40,286 bases of DNA from Alistipes sp. (GCA_022511295.1 JAFLRT010000009.1:1-40286); one strand, 5' to 3'; shown: positions 1 through 7,902, counted from the first letter of the stretch. The notes: generated by a model from the sequence alone, not told the origin. Translations and numbers: made by a program.

Positions 1-143
1 ATTGTCTTTTTTATTAAAAAATGCGGTATACGTATCTTTTTTGAATCCCGATTATCGTCAAGGCTCCGATACGATGCCGCAATACACAAAACCGAAGGCT
101 TGTGCAAAGCCCCCTGAAACATTCGTACTCTATTGTATATCAG

Positions 144-623
144 TTAGTTTTGAATGCGGAAATATACCGGTATCGTGTATCTCACACGCACCGCCTTGTT
201 ACGCTGTTTGCCCGGCTTCCACTTGGGCGACATCTTCAGCACGCGGATAGTCTCGTCGGTGAGTGAACTGTCGGGAGACTGAAGCACCACTAAATTGGAG
301 AGCGAACCATCAATTTCAACCACGAATGATATGGCTACACGACCCGAGATACCGTTCTCCTGCGCCACCTGCGGGTACTTAACATTGCTCTGAACCCAGT
401 CGCAGAATGTATTGAGGTCGCCACCCTGGAACGAAGGCATCTGCTCTACCTTGATGAAAACACCCTCCTCATCGGGTTCATCGAGTTTCTTGTCCTGACG
501 TATAATCTCGACAATCTCCTCATCGAGGATAACCTCATCTTTATAGATATCCTCAATTTTTCGCTCCTTGTTGGTGTTCGAGAATGCGCCAAACACTAAC
601 AGGAGGGCCAAAACCAGTTCCAT
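144..623 (-). CDS. TonB C-terminal domain protein (small energy-transducer-like)
   Basis: This 159-residue protein has a short hydrophobic N-terminus (about residues 2-14), which could be a membrane anchor or an uncleaved signal. A charged acidic linker follows to about residue 60. The rest resembles a TonB C-terminal domain: a GGDLNTFCDWV helix, the family's KYPQVAQENGISGRV segment, and a strand-turn-strand end with WKPG. In TonB systems this domain contacts outer-membrane receptors and passes on energy from ExbBD. Here the proline-rich spacer of classical TonB is missing and the protein is short, so it may be an accessory or periplasmic TonB-fold protein. No exbB or exbD is adjacent. It is divergent from rlmN. 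A TATATTTG box upstream (728-735) supports transcription of this strand. The domain call is firm; the role is inferred. Confidence 0.8.
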   Translation of the reverse strand: MELVLALLLVFGAFSNTNKERKIEDIYKDEVILDEEIVEIIRQDKKLDEPDEEGVFIKVEQMPSFQGGDLNTFCDWVQSNVKYPQVAQENGISGRVAISFVVEIDGSLSNLVVLQSPDSSLTDETIRVLKMSPKWKPGKQRNKAVRVRYTIPVYFRIQN

Positions 624-727
624 TTATAGTTGTTTTAAGTTATTTGCTCCTTTGTCTGCTCGACCGTTCTCCAATACACCGCCACCCGATATGGAGTGAA
701 ATGAATATGGCAGAACATACATAGTTG

Positions 728-735
728 CAAATATA
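728..735 (-). promoter_or_regulatory. -7 box for the TonB-domain gene
   Basis: The minus strand reads TATATTTG, matching the Bacteroidota TAnnTTTG -7 element, about 105 bases before the start codon. I see no good TTTG at the expected distance, so the assignment is tentative. Confidence 0.4.
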
Positions 736-793
736 ATCATAAAATCAAATAACGATTGTTTTTTTATTAAAAAATACGGTCTGTATATCTTTT

Positions 794-824
794 TTTGCAT
801 TTTAACCCTCAATTTGTAACTTTG
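794..824 (+). promoter_or_regulatory. Bacteroidota-type promoter of rlmN
   Basis: TTTG at 794-797, a 19-base gap, then TAACTTTG at 817-824 is an exact match to the -33/-7 pattern of the Bacteroidota primary sigma factor. Transcription should begin near 831. This rules out a translation start at 824 and supports the ATG at 875. Confidence 0.75.
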
Positions 825-874
825 TGAACCGGCACCGACACAATGCCGGCAAAATCGAAACACAACAGAGCCTG

Positions 875-1912
875 ATGGAACCGAAAGCAAAACTATACGG
901 ATTGACCCTAACCGAATTGCAGGAGGTGTGCCGCTCCCTGGAGCTGCCGCGCTTCGCCGCAGGACAGATTGCCCGCTGGCTCTACAAACGCCATGTAACG
1001 GATATCGGCTCCATGACCGACCTGCCGGCGACGGCACGGGCTGCCCTCTCACAACGGTTCGATACGGGTCTGTCGGCACCGCTGCGCGAGAGCATCTCGA
1101 CCGACGGAACGAAGAAATACCTCTTCCGCACGTCGCAGGGCGCCTACATCGAGTCGGCATATATCCCCGACGGCGACCGCGCCACGCTGTGCGTATCCTC
1201 GCAGGCCGGATGCCGTATGGGATGCCGTTTCTGTGCTACGGGACAGCAGGGGCTGCAACACTCATTGTCCGTAACCGACATCCTCAACCAAATCGTATCG
1301 CTGCCGGAGCGCGACAGACTTACGAACATCGTGTTTATGGGTATGGGCGAGCCGCTTGACAATATGGATGCGCTTCTGCCGGCATTGGAGATACTCACCT
1401 CAGAGTGGGGATTCGCCCTCTCGCCTACGCGCATAACGGTATCGACGGCAGGCGTGGCAAAGAACCTTCAACACCTGCTCGATGCGACGCGCGTACACGT
1501 AGCCGTAAGTCTGCACAACCCGTTCCACGACGAGAGGGCGCAGATTATGCCCATAGAGAGTGCCTATCCGATAGAGGATGTTGTGAAGATACTGCGGGGC
1601 GGCGATTTCACTCATCAGCGGCGCATATCATTCGAATATATCGTTATGAGCGGTCTGAACGACACACCGCGACATATAAAGGGTCTGACACGTCTTCTCA
1701 ACGGATTGAGGTGCCGCATAAACCTTATACGTTTTCACCGCATAGAGGGTTCGCCCTACTTCTCACCGCCGGCGGCAGCTATGGAGCATTTCCGCGACGC
1801 CCTTAATGCCAAGGGTATAACCACCACCATACGCGCCTCGCGAGGAGAGGATATCGAAGCGGCCTGCGGACTACTCTCGACAAAGGAGATAAATCAAACA
1901 AGCAAAAAATAA
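875..1912 (+). CDS. rlmN: 23S rRNA (adenine-C2)-methyltransferase RlmN
   Basis: Radical-SAM methyltransferase of 345 residues that methylates C2 of A2503 in 23S rRNA and, in this family, A37 of some tRNAs. The cluster motif CRMGCRFC gives ligands C113, C117 and C120. The two further conserved cysteines are in TLCVSSQ (C106) and near the C-terminus in EAACGLL (C331); the latter carries the methylene intermediate in E. coli RlmN. The SAM-binding GMGEP motif is present. The ATG at 875 was chosen because the longer in-frame start at 824 lies inside the promoter -7 box. The stop is 2 bases from a dispersed palindromic repeat (1915-2032). The length is usual for the family. Cfr is less likely because RlmN is the vertically inherited member and the context is housekeeping. 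Confidence 0.95.
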   Translation: MEPKAKLYGLTLTELQEVCRSLELPRFAAGQIARWLYKRHVTDIGSMTDLPATARAALSQRFDTGLSAPLRESISTDGTKKYLFRTSQGAYIESAYIPDGDRATLCVSSQAGCRMGCRFCATGQQGLQHSLSVTDILNQIVSLPERDRLTNIVFMGMGEPLDNMDALLPALEILTSEWGFALSPTRITVSTAGVAKNLQHLLDATRVHVAVSLHNPFHDERAQIMPIESAYPIEDVVKILRGGDFTHQRRISFEYIVMSGLNDTPRHIKGLTRLLNGLRCRINLIRFHRIEGSPYFSPPAAAMEHFRDALNAKGITTTIRASRGEDIEAACGLLSTKEINQTSKK

Positions 1913-1914
1913 AA

Positions 1915-2032
1915 GCACCTCTGCGAGGTGCAACGCCGCCTAAACCGACGCCCGAAGCGAGGGCATAGTCCGCAAGCGGCCTCTGCCGAGCAAGTAGGAG
2001 GGAAACTAAAGGTTAAGGGGTCGGGGCGGCGC
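1915..2032. repeat. Dispersed two-hairpin palindromic repeat, copy A (long form)
   Basis: Stem 1 is GCACCTC (1915-1921), loop tgc, GAGGTGC (1925-1931). Stem 2 pairs CGCCGCC (1934-1940) with GGCGGCG (2025-2031). The 84-base interior holds two more short hairpins: GCCC/GGGC at about 1950-1964 and CCGC-aa-GCGG at 1970-1979. Read on the minus strand, stem 1 is followed by a T-rich run, so the element could terminate the ABC importer operon that ends at 2059. Related copies lie at 12282-12330 and 20888-20935. It sits between the convergent rlmN and ABC genes. Confidence 0.75.
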
Positions 2033-2058
2033 AAAATTGTAGTAAATAAAACGCTACC

Positions 2059-2778
2059 CTATTTAACCCCCAGACCGAATGTTCTCTCGACGATACCGCT
2101 GCGCACAACATCCTCCGCTCTGCCGCATACAAGGTGCGGCGTATCTATCAGCGCGATGCTGTCGCAATGCCCGAGCGCCATATCGAGGTCGTGCGTCGAG
2201 AATAGTATCGTCTTGCCCTCCTCGCGTGCCAGTCTGCGCAGCAGGCGGTGCATCTCATATCTTGCAGGCAGGTCAAGGAAGGCACAAGGCTCATCGAGAA
2301 GTATCACAGGCGTCTGCTGTGCCACAGCACGCGCTATCATTATACGCTGGCACTCGCCGTCGGACATTCTGTCCATACTCTTATCGGCAAACGCCGACAC
2401 TCCCGTAAGTTCCATAGCCCGCTCGACGCTCTCTCTATCCTCCGTGCGCAGACGTCCCGACCAGTCGGTATATGGCGCCCGCCCGAGAGCCACTACCTGA
2501 CGGCAGGCGAGGTTCGCAACCCTCACACGCTCCGTGGTAACCATACTGACCATACGCGCCCTCTCGCCGGAGCCGAGGTCCCGTATATCTCTGCCGCCTA
2601 TCGTTATATATCCGTCAGCAGGTTTGCCGAGCGACGCTATGGCGCGCAACAGGGTACTCTTACCCGAGCCGTTACGTCCAAGCAGAGCCGTGAAACTGCC
2701 TGCGGGGAAGGTCGCCGAGATCCTCTCCAGCAACGTGCGGCTGCCATAACCAAGCGTTATATCGTGCAGTTCAATCAT
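2059..2778 (-). CDS. ABC importer ATPase, FecE/BtuD-like (iron-siderophore, heme or cobalamin)
   Basis: Cytoplasmic ATP-binding subunit of 239 residues. The Walker A motif is GRNGSGKST (34-42), the signature is MSDGE, Walker B is VILLDEP and the H-loop is STHD. Two motifs deviate: the signature has D in place of the first G of the usual LSGGE, and the Q-loop region reads VTTER with no glutamine. It is the last gene of the operon and its start overlaps the permease stop by 4 bases (2775-2778), which suggests translational coupling. With the FecCD-type permease and the binding protein it should power uptake of a metal chelate across the inner membrane. The substrate cannot be told from sequence; no cobalamin riboswitch is visible upstream. 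Confidence 0.9.
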   Translation of the reverse strand: MIELHDITLGYGSRTLLERISATFPAGSFTALLGRNGSGKSTLLRAIASLGKPADGYITIGGRDIRDLGSGERARMVSMVTTERVRVANLACRQVVALGRAPYTDWSGRLRTEDRESVERAMELTGVSAFADKSMDRMSDGECQRIMIARAVAQQTPVILLDEPCAFLDLPARYEMHRLLRRLAREEGKTILFSTHDLDMALGHCDSIALIDTPHLVCGRAEDVVRSGIVERTFGLGVK

Positions 2779-3779
2779 ACGGTGATACTTTTATTGCGCA
2801 CCACGACCCACACCACAACAGGTATTCCCATAAGCGCCGACACGGTATTAACCGGCAGGGCGAACATTTTTGAGAGTATATCGCAGAACAGCAGCATAAC
2901 CATACCCGTAAGCATCGACGCCGGCAGCACAACCCTATGGTCGGCATCGGCAAAGAGCGCACGCGCGATATGCGGTGCCGCGAGACCGATAAACCCTATC
3001 GGGCCGCAGAAACCGGTAACGGTACCTGCGAGAATCGTCGTCGAGAGGAGTATGAATCCGCGTGTACGGGCGACGTTAAGTCCCATTGTACGGGCATAGT
3101 TCTCGCCCAGCATAAGCATATTGAGCGGCTTGACAAGCAGCAGCGACAACGCTATGCCGGCACCTATGACGGGAGCCACTATCCGCAGACGCGACGGCGT
3201 AACATCTCCCAAAGAACCCATCGTCCACACTACGAATGACTTGAGCGCCGTCTCGCTGCTCATATACTGCATTATCTCCACCACAGCACCCGCAGCCGAG
3301 CCAATCATCATACCGAGGATAAGAATAACCATAATATCCTTTATACGGCGGCTGAGAGCCATGACCGCCGCCATAACTGCCGCTGCACCCACGCACGCCG
3401 CACCTGCCGTTCCCAAAGCCTTCACCGACGGCGGCAGCATACCGCCCAGGAGCGGCAACCCCAACAGGAACAGAGCCACACCGAGCGACGCTCCGGAACT
3501 TATTCCCAGCACATACGGTCCGGCAAGCGGGTTACGGAACAGCGTCTGCATCTGCACACCGGCAGCAGCCAGAGCAGCCCCTGCGAGCAGTGCCGTCAGA
3601 GCCTTCGGAAGACGCATTTTAAGTATTATGGAGCGGGATATATCATCGCCGCCGCCCGTCAGCACATCCAGCAGCGTCGCGAAAGGTATGAACTGCGACC
3701 CTACTGCAATATCCACAGCGAAGAGCAGCACCACGACCGATGCCAAAATACAGAACAGCATATGGATACGTCCTCTCAT
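2775..3779 (-). CDS. ABC importer permease, FecCD/BtuC family
   Basis: Inner-membrane permease of 334 residues, close to the usual FecCD length, with many hydrophobic helices. Family hallmarks include LLAGAALAAAGVQMQ followed by FRNPLAGPYVLGISSGASLG (about residues 60-100), and the C-terminal GPIGFIGLAAPHIAR segment that contacts the ATPase. It probably forms a homodimer making the translocation path for iron-siderophore, heme or vitamin B12. The gene overlaps both neighbours by 4 bases (binding protein stop at 3776, ATPase start at 2778), giving a compact three-gene operon. Confidence 0.93.
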   Translation of the reverse strand: MRGRIHMLFCILASVVVLLFAVDIAVGSQFIPFATLLDVLTGGGDDISRSIILKMRLPKALTALLAGAALAAAGVQMQTLFRNPLAGPYVLGISSGASLGVALFLLGLPLLGGMLPPSVKALGTAGAACVGAAAVMAAVMALSRRIKDIMVILILGMMIGSAAGAVVEIMQYMSSETALKSFVVWTMGSLGDVTPSRLRIVAPVIGAGIALSLLLVKPLNMLMLGENYARTMGLNVARTRGFILLSTTILAGTVTGFCGPIGFIGLAAPHIARALFADADHRVVLPASMLTGMVMLLFCDILSKMFALPVNTVSALMGIPVVVWVVVRNKSITV

Positions 3780-4921
3780 TGCAGGCGGGAATAGTATATC
3801 GTTTCACTGCCGTCCGAGAGTTCGGGATGCAGTATCTTTATCAGGTCGCACAGCACATCCGACGGTCTTACAACGCCCGACTCCCAGAAATCGCTGCCGC
3901 CGGCATCTGTCGCGCGGCGGTTGTTATGCCACGCCTCCGGCAGTGGACGGTCGCGGAACAACTCTTCGATAGACGGGTGGTTGCTCATAAGTTCTCCGAG
4001 CGACGCAGCCGAGACATTGAGCCACACATCGGCTGCCGAGAGCATAGTGTACGCCTGCTCCATATCCACAGGCATCGAGACCGTACCCTCATTGCGATAG
4101 AGATGCCGGCCGCCGGCATCCTCCACAAGACGCACCATATAACTCTGCGACGAGGGCATAAACCACGTGTCGCGATATGGCGTATTGAGTATCACCGAGG
4201 GCTTGTACTCTGCCTGCATCGCGATATTTTTCAGTGAATCATACATCCGGCTCTCCCTATCCATATACTTCTCAGCCCTATCGCGGCAGTCGCACAACTC
4301 ACCTGCAAGGGTTATCCACTCGGCCTTGCCGAGCGGCGTCTGCTCAACGTAGTCGCCTATATATATATAAGGTATATCCAACTCCCTGAATTTATCCGTA
4401 AGAGCCGCATTCTCGCCTGCGATACCGTAAATCAGCACCACATCGGGGTCGAGTGCGACAATCTTCTCCATATCGAGCGACGTGTCGTAGCCTACATCCG
4501 CCACCCTGTCCGGATGCTCACGCACATACTTGCATGAGATAAACTTACGTCCCGACACCCCTGCGATGCAGTCAGCACACCCTATGGCGTCGAACATAGC
4601 CACATAACTCGACGACATACACACCACACGACGAACAGGAGCCTTGACCGTAACACCTGCGAAGCCGTCAGGGGCCTTCTCTCCTTCACGCGCAACGAAG
4701 ATATACTGTACGACACCGTCGGCACCCTGCCAAGGGTCCGTTATCTCAATAAGTGTGCTTGCATCCCCCTCCTCGGAGCCGAGGATACGGAATCCGTGAG
4801 CGTAACGCGGCTCAAAAAGAGGCACACTGAAACGGTCGGCAACACCCGATGTCCCGCACGCACAGCAAAAAAGCAGACAAAAAAGCAGATATTTGGTATA
4901 TTTCGCTATCAAAACGTACAA
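3776..4921 (-). CDS. ABC importer substrate-binding lipoprotein, BtuF/FepB-like
   Basis: Periplasmic binding protein of about 381 residues. A hydrophobic N-terminus (LLFCLLFCCAC) looks like a lipoprotein signal with a cysteine-rich lipobox. The body carries class III binding-protein landmarks: VRRVVCMSSSYVAMFDAIG, then ADVGYDTSLDMEKIVALDPDVVLIYG, and a C-terminal ADVWLN segment. It would capture an iron or cobalt chelate and pass it to the FecCD-type permease encoded next (4-base overlap). The start is uncertain. There is no ATG near the signal sequence; the first candidate is TTG at 4919-4921, which overlaps a TACTTTTG promoter-like box (4919-4926), and a second TTG lies at 4912. Family is firm; ligand and exact start are not. 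Confidence 0.85.
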   Translation of the reverse strand: MYVLIAKYTKYLLFCLLFCCACGTSGVADRFSVPLFEPRYAHGFRILGSEEGDASTLIEITDPWQGADGVVQYIFVAREGEKAPDGFAGVTVKAPVRRVVCMSSSYVAMFDAIGCADCIAGVSGRKFISCKYVREHPDRVADVGYDTSLDMEKIVALDPDVVLIYGIAGENAALTDKFRELDIPYIYIGDYVEQTPLGKAEWITLAGELCDCRDRAEKYMDRESRMYDSLKNIAMQAEYKPSVILNTPYRDTWFMPSSQSYMVRLVEDAGGRHLYRNEGTVSMPVDMEQAYTMLSAADVWLNVSAASLGELMSNHPSIEELFRDRPLPEAWHNNRRATDAGGSDFWESGVVRPSDVLCDLIKILHPELSDGSETIYYSRLQ

Positions 4922-4968
4922 AAGTAGAAAAAAAAGTCAAGTAAGTTAAATGTTTAATTAAAAATTAC

Positions 4969-4976
4969 TATATTTG
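4969..4976 (+). promoter_or_regulatory. -7 box of tRNA-Pro
   Basis: TATATTTG, an exact TAnnTTTG match, ends 11 bases before the mature tRNA. A TTAAATG sequence about 20 bases further upstream could serve as a weak -33 element. Confidence 0.55.
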
Positions 4977-4987
4977 CACCCCGAAGA

Positions 4988-5062
4988 CGGGATGTAGCTC
5001 AGCCCGGTTAGAGTACACGTCTGGGGGGCGTGTTGTCGCTGGTTCGAATCCAGTCATCCCGA
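4988..5062 (+). tRNA. tRNA-Pro (anticodon GGG)
   Basis: The cloverleaf can be drawn by hand. The acceptor stem is CGGGATG (4988-4994) with CATCCCG (5055-5061) and discriminator A at 5062. The D-arm is GCTC/GAGT. The anticodon stem is CACGT (5016-5020) with GCGTG (5028-5032), around the loop CTGGGGG, which places GGG at 5023-5025. The T-arm is GCTGG-TTCGAAT-CCAGT (5038-5054). CCA is not encoded. GGG reads CCC and CCU proline codons. The gene stands alone, divergent from the ABC importer operon, and is followed by a strong terminator. Confidence 0.95.
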
Positions 5063-5079
5063 CTCATCTATTTGCAGTG

Positions 5080-5108
5080 CAAGCGTGCGAAAACCGCACG
5101 CTTGTTTT
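5080..5108 (+). terminator. Terminator after tRNA-Pro
   Basis: CAAGCGTGCG (5080-5089), loop aaaac, CGCACGCTTG (5095-5104) is a perfect 10-bp stem followed by TTTT. It starts 17 bases after the tRNA. Confidence 0.85.
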
Positions 5109-5145
5109 GCATTTTACCCTCTGCCAAGCAATCGCAGTAAATCAA

Positions 5146-5179
5146 CCAAAAATCAGGAAGAGAATAATCTCGATTCTCT
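5146..5179 (-). terminator. Second, distal hairpin terminator downstream of rpoD
   Basis: AGAGAAT (5159-5165) pairs with ATTCTCT (5173-5179). On the minus strand a T-rich stretch follows (complement of 5146-5152). The stem sequence resembles the first rpoD terminator at 5225-5259, so this looks like a tandem back-up terminator. Confidence 0.45.
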
Positions 5180-5224
5180 CCCTATTCTTAGCCCCTTTCG
5201 GATTCATTACCCGCAAAAGTATAT

Positions 5225-5259
5225 ACAAAAAACAAGGAGAGAATTTGTTTGTTCTCTCC
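5225..5259 (-). terminator. Terminator of rpoD
   Basis: On the minus strand GGAGAGAA and TTCTCTCC (arms at 5252-5259 and 5236-5243) form an 8-bp stem followed by a T-rich tract (complement of 5225-5235). It lies about 30 bases after the rpoD stop. Confidence 0.75.
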
Positions 5260-5289
5260 CTGTTCTCTATCTAAAATGCTTACTGTGCG

Positions 5290-6150
5290 CTATCCCAAAT
5301 AGGATTTCAGCAGTTTGCTGCGTGAGGAGTGGCGCAGACGGCGTATCGCCTTCTCCTTTATCTGACGTACACGCTCGCGCGTGAGGTCGAACTTCTCGCC
5401 TATCTCCTCCAAAGTCATCTCCGAACAGCCTATGCCGAAGAAATACTTTATAATATCGCGCTCACGCTCGGTAAGGGTCTCCAATGCACGGTCTACCTCC
5501 GTAGCCAGCGACTCGTTAATCAGTCCTCTGTCGGCGTTCGGCGAGTCGGGATTCACAAGCACGTCCAACAGCGAGTTGTCCTCGCCGTCAGCGAATGGCG
5601 CATCGACCGATATATGACGGCCTGCAACACGCAGCGTATCCGATATCTTCTCCTTCGGAAGGTCGAGTTCGTTTGCCAGTTCCTCGGGCGACGGCGTGCG
5701 CTCGTGTTCCTGTTCAAAACGGGCGAAAGCCTTGTTTATCTTATTCAAAGAGCCTACCTGATTGAGCGGCAGACGCACTATACGCGACTGCTCGGCAAGA
5801 GCCTGAAGTATCGACTGGCGTATCCACCACACGGCATAGGATATAAACTTGAAGCCGCGCGTCTCGTCGAACTTTTCGGCAGCCTTGATAAGACCGAGGT
5901 TGCCTTCGTTGATAAGGTCGGGAAGGCTCAATCCCTGATTCTGATACTGCTTGGCCACCGAAACCACGAAACGCAGATTGGCCTTGGTAAGTTTTTCGAG
6001 TGCCTCCTGGTCGCCTTTGCGTATACGCTGGGCCAGTTCAACCTCCTCCTCTACCGAGATGAGTTCCTCCTTGCCTATCTCCTGAAGATATTTGTCAAGC
6101 GAGGCGCTCTCGCGGTTTGTGATGGATTTAGTAATTTTTAGTTGTCGCAT
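5290..6150 (-). CDS. rpoD: Primary RNA polymerase sigma factor RpoD/SigA
   Basis: Sigma-70 factor of 286 residues, the length typical of Bacteroidota primary sigma factors, which lack region 1.1 and the long non-conserved insert. Region 1.2 begins at [16 protein letters not shown]. Region 2 has [30 protein letters not shown] followed by [15 protein letters not shown]. Region 3 includes RTPSPEELA. Region 4 ends with [29 protein letters not shown], the -33 recognition helix. This protein would read the TTTG/TAnnTTTG promoters seen across the window. The upstream neighbour is the DegP-like protease, 66 bases away on the same strand with no clear terminator between them, so partial co-transcription is possible. 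Confidence 0.97.
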   Translation of the reverse strand: MRQLKITKSITNRESASLDKYLQEIGKEELISVEEEVELAQRIRKGDQEALEKLTKANLRFVVSVAKQYQNQGLSLPDLINEGNLGLIKAAEKFDETRGFKFISYAVWWIRQSILQALAEQSRIVRLPLNQVGSLNKINKAFARFEQEHERTPSPEELANELDLPKEKISDTLRVAGRHISVDAPFADGEDNSLLDVLVNPDSPNADRGLINESLATEVDRALETLTERERDIIKYFFGIGCSEMTLEEIGEKFDLTRERVRQIKEKAIRRLRHSSRSKLLKSYLG

Positions 6151-6216
6151 ATTCTAAATTTCTTCGTTTATTTTCAATACTCTCTTATGCGTTTTCGCCC
6201 CTCGGGCGCCTGCGCA

Positions 6217-7716
6217 CTACTCCACAATGAGGTAACTTGCAGAGCGTCCGTCGGGGTATATACCGTCAATGGAGGTAACACGGTCGGTTATCCTGTACAT
6301 ATCTGCGGTGCTGTATACAGGTTTGTCGTTGATATGTGTTATCACGAAGCCGTTGCGTACACGCGCCCTCTCGAGAAGACCTCCGCGACGAACATCCACA
6401 ACCTGCACGCCGCCACGAATATCCAACTCACGGCACAGAGCCGCACCGGCATCGGCAAACCTGCCGCCAAGCAGCGCCGAAACATCGACACTCTCGCGCG
6501 AAAGCAACTCTGTTTTACCCGCTTTATTACGCAAAACGACATCGAAATGTTTCACTTCATCGCCTCTTTTTACAGTCAGTTTTACCCTGTCATTTGGACG
6601 ACGGCGACCGATTTGCTCTGTGAGAGCCGTGCTGTTGTCAATCTTCACTCCGTCGATTTCGGTTATGACATCGCCTTTGCGTATTCCGGCCTCGGAGGCT
6701 GCACTGCCGTCCGACACGCTCACGACATATACGCCGCCTATGGTGTCGATGCCCGTATCCTTGCCCGACATATCTATAAAATCCTGGTCAATAAAGCGAT
6801 ACGACACGCCAAGCAGCGCACGCTGCACCACGCCGTACTCCTTCAAATCGACAACGACCTTGCGCACGATGCTCTCCGGCACGGCAAACGAGTAACCTAT
6901 ATAACTGCCCGTCGAGGACTTGATGACCGTATTGATACCAACCAACTCGCCGTGTGTATTCACCAAAGCACCGCCCGAATTGCCCGGATTGACTACGGCA
7001 TCGGTCTGAATAAACGACTCGATGCGCAACTCGCTCGGTATAACATCCAGCCTGCGCGCCTTGGCGCTCACGATACCTGCCGTGATTGTCGATTGCAGGT
7101 CGAACGGAGAGCCTATCGCCAACACCCACTCGCCCAGACGCAAATCCTCCGAACTGCCGAAGGGGAGTGCAGGCAGATTCTCGCCGTCGATTTTGATGAG
7201 TGCTATATCTGTCGTCGGGTCTGTGCCTATAATCTTGGCATCGAACACCTTGCCGTCGTTAAGTTTCACGCGCAGACGTGTAGCGTCCTCCACGACGTGG
7301 TTGTTGGTAACGATATATCCGTCAGACGATATTATGACACCCGACCCTCCTGCACGACGCTCCTGCATCTGCGAGCGGTCCCCATAAGGAGTCTGCGGAA
7401 GACCGAACATCTCCATCAGCGGGTCGTATGACTGCCGGCGCGCATCGACCGCCTGCACGGCCTCGATATTTACCACCGCCTTAACGGCATTCTCGGCGGC
7501 AAAAGTGAGGTCGGGATAACTCTGCGGCTCGTATGAGGTGAAATGCGCCCCCGCCGCAGACTGCCATACGGGAGCCTCTGACACAACAGCATCCGCATCC
7601 GAACCGCGCTCCGCGACGTGCCTGTCAAACACAGTTCCGGCAACAAGATATGCCGTAAGACCGCCTGCCACGACCGACGCCGCAACGGCACCTGTAAACA
7701 AAAATGCTTTTTTCAT
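6217..7716 (-). CDS. degP: DegP/HtrA-family periplasmic serine protease
   Basis: Trypsin-like protease of 499 residues with two PDZ domains, acting in the envelope on misfolded proteins. An N-terminal hydrophobic stretch (about 5-28) is a signal peptide or anchor. The catalytic triad is visible: H140 in TNNHVV, D170 in TTDIALIKI and S247 in NPGNSGGA. PDZ1 covers roughly residues 300-385 (YVVSVSDGSAASEAGIRKGDVI) and PDZ2 the C-terminal 80 residues (VQVVDVRRGGLLERARVRNGFVI). I chose the ATG at 7716, because the in-frame extension begins at a TTG two codons earlier. It precedes rpoD on the same strand. I see no convincing TAnnTTTG box in the 220 bases upstream, so another sigma factor may control it. 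Confidence 0.94.
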   Translation of the reverse strand: MKKAFLFTGAVAASVVAGGLTAYLVAGTVFDRHVAERGSDADAVVSEAPVWQSAAGAHFTSYEPQSYPDLTFAAENAVKAVVNIEAVQAVDARRQSYDPLMEMFGLPQTPYGDRSQMQERRAGGSGVIISSDGYIVTNNHVVEDATRLRVKLNDGKVFDAKIIGTDPTTDIALIKIDGENLPALPFGSSEDLRLGEWVLAIGSPFDLQSTITAGIVSAKARRLDVIPSELRIESFIQTDAVVNPGNSGGALVNTHGELVGINTVIKSSTGSYIGYSFAVPESIVRKVVVDLKEYGVVQRALLGVSYRFIDQDFIDMSGKDTGIDTIGGVYVVSVSDGSAASEAGIRKGDVITEIDGVKIDNSTALTEQIGRRRPNDRVKLTVKRGDEVKHFDVVLRNKAGKTELLSRESVDVSALLGGRFADAGAALCRELDIRGGVQVVDVRRGGLLERARVRNGFVITHINDKPVYSTADMYRITDRVTSIDGIYPDGRSASYLIVE

Positions 7717-7902
7717 ATTCAAACTACTATGTTAATATATTTACGGAGCAGTCGTGTTTCATAGGCGTTTTCTTGTTTTTGTATCTCTTGTCTTGATGCG
7801 CAAATCAAACGCGATACGCGCCCTTTTATTGCACGTTTCCGCTCCGTATTCTCAATTCGCGCGATAGAAAAAGCGATTTTCGTGCCGACACAGCAGACGG
7901 AA

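Noticed and set aside
2..250. Open frame at the left edge
   Set aside because: Overlaps the TonB-domain gene on the other strand, starts in an AT-rich repeat, and shows no recognisable protein.
875..1912. Cfr-type antibiotic-resistance methyltransferase
   Set aside because: Cfr and RlmN are related, but the housekeeping position, the promoter and the length fit RlmN, and no mobile element is near.
4922..4987. Cobalamin riboswitch in front of the FecCD-type importer
   Set aside because: The gap to the tRNA gene is only about 66 bases and is A/T-rich; there is no room and no conserved B12-box pattern.
6142..7431. Plus-strand frame of 429 codons opposite degP
   Set aside because: Antisense shadow of a well-conserved protease gene; the translation shows no domain and the composition is that of a reverse-complement read.
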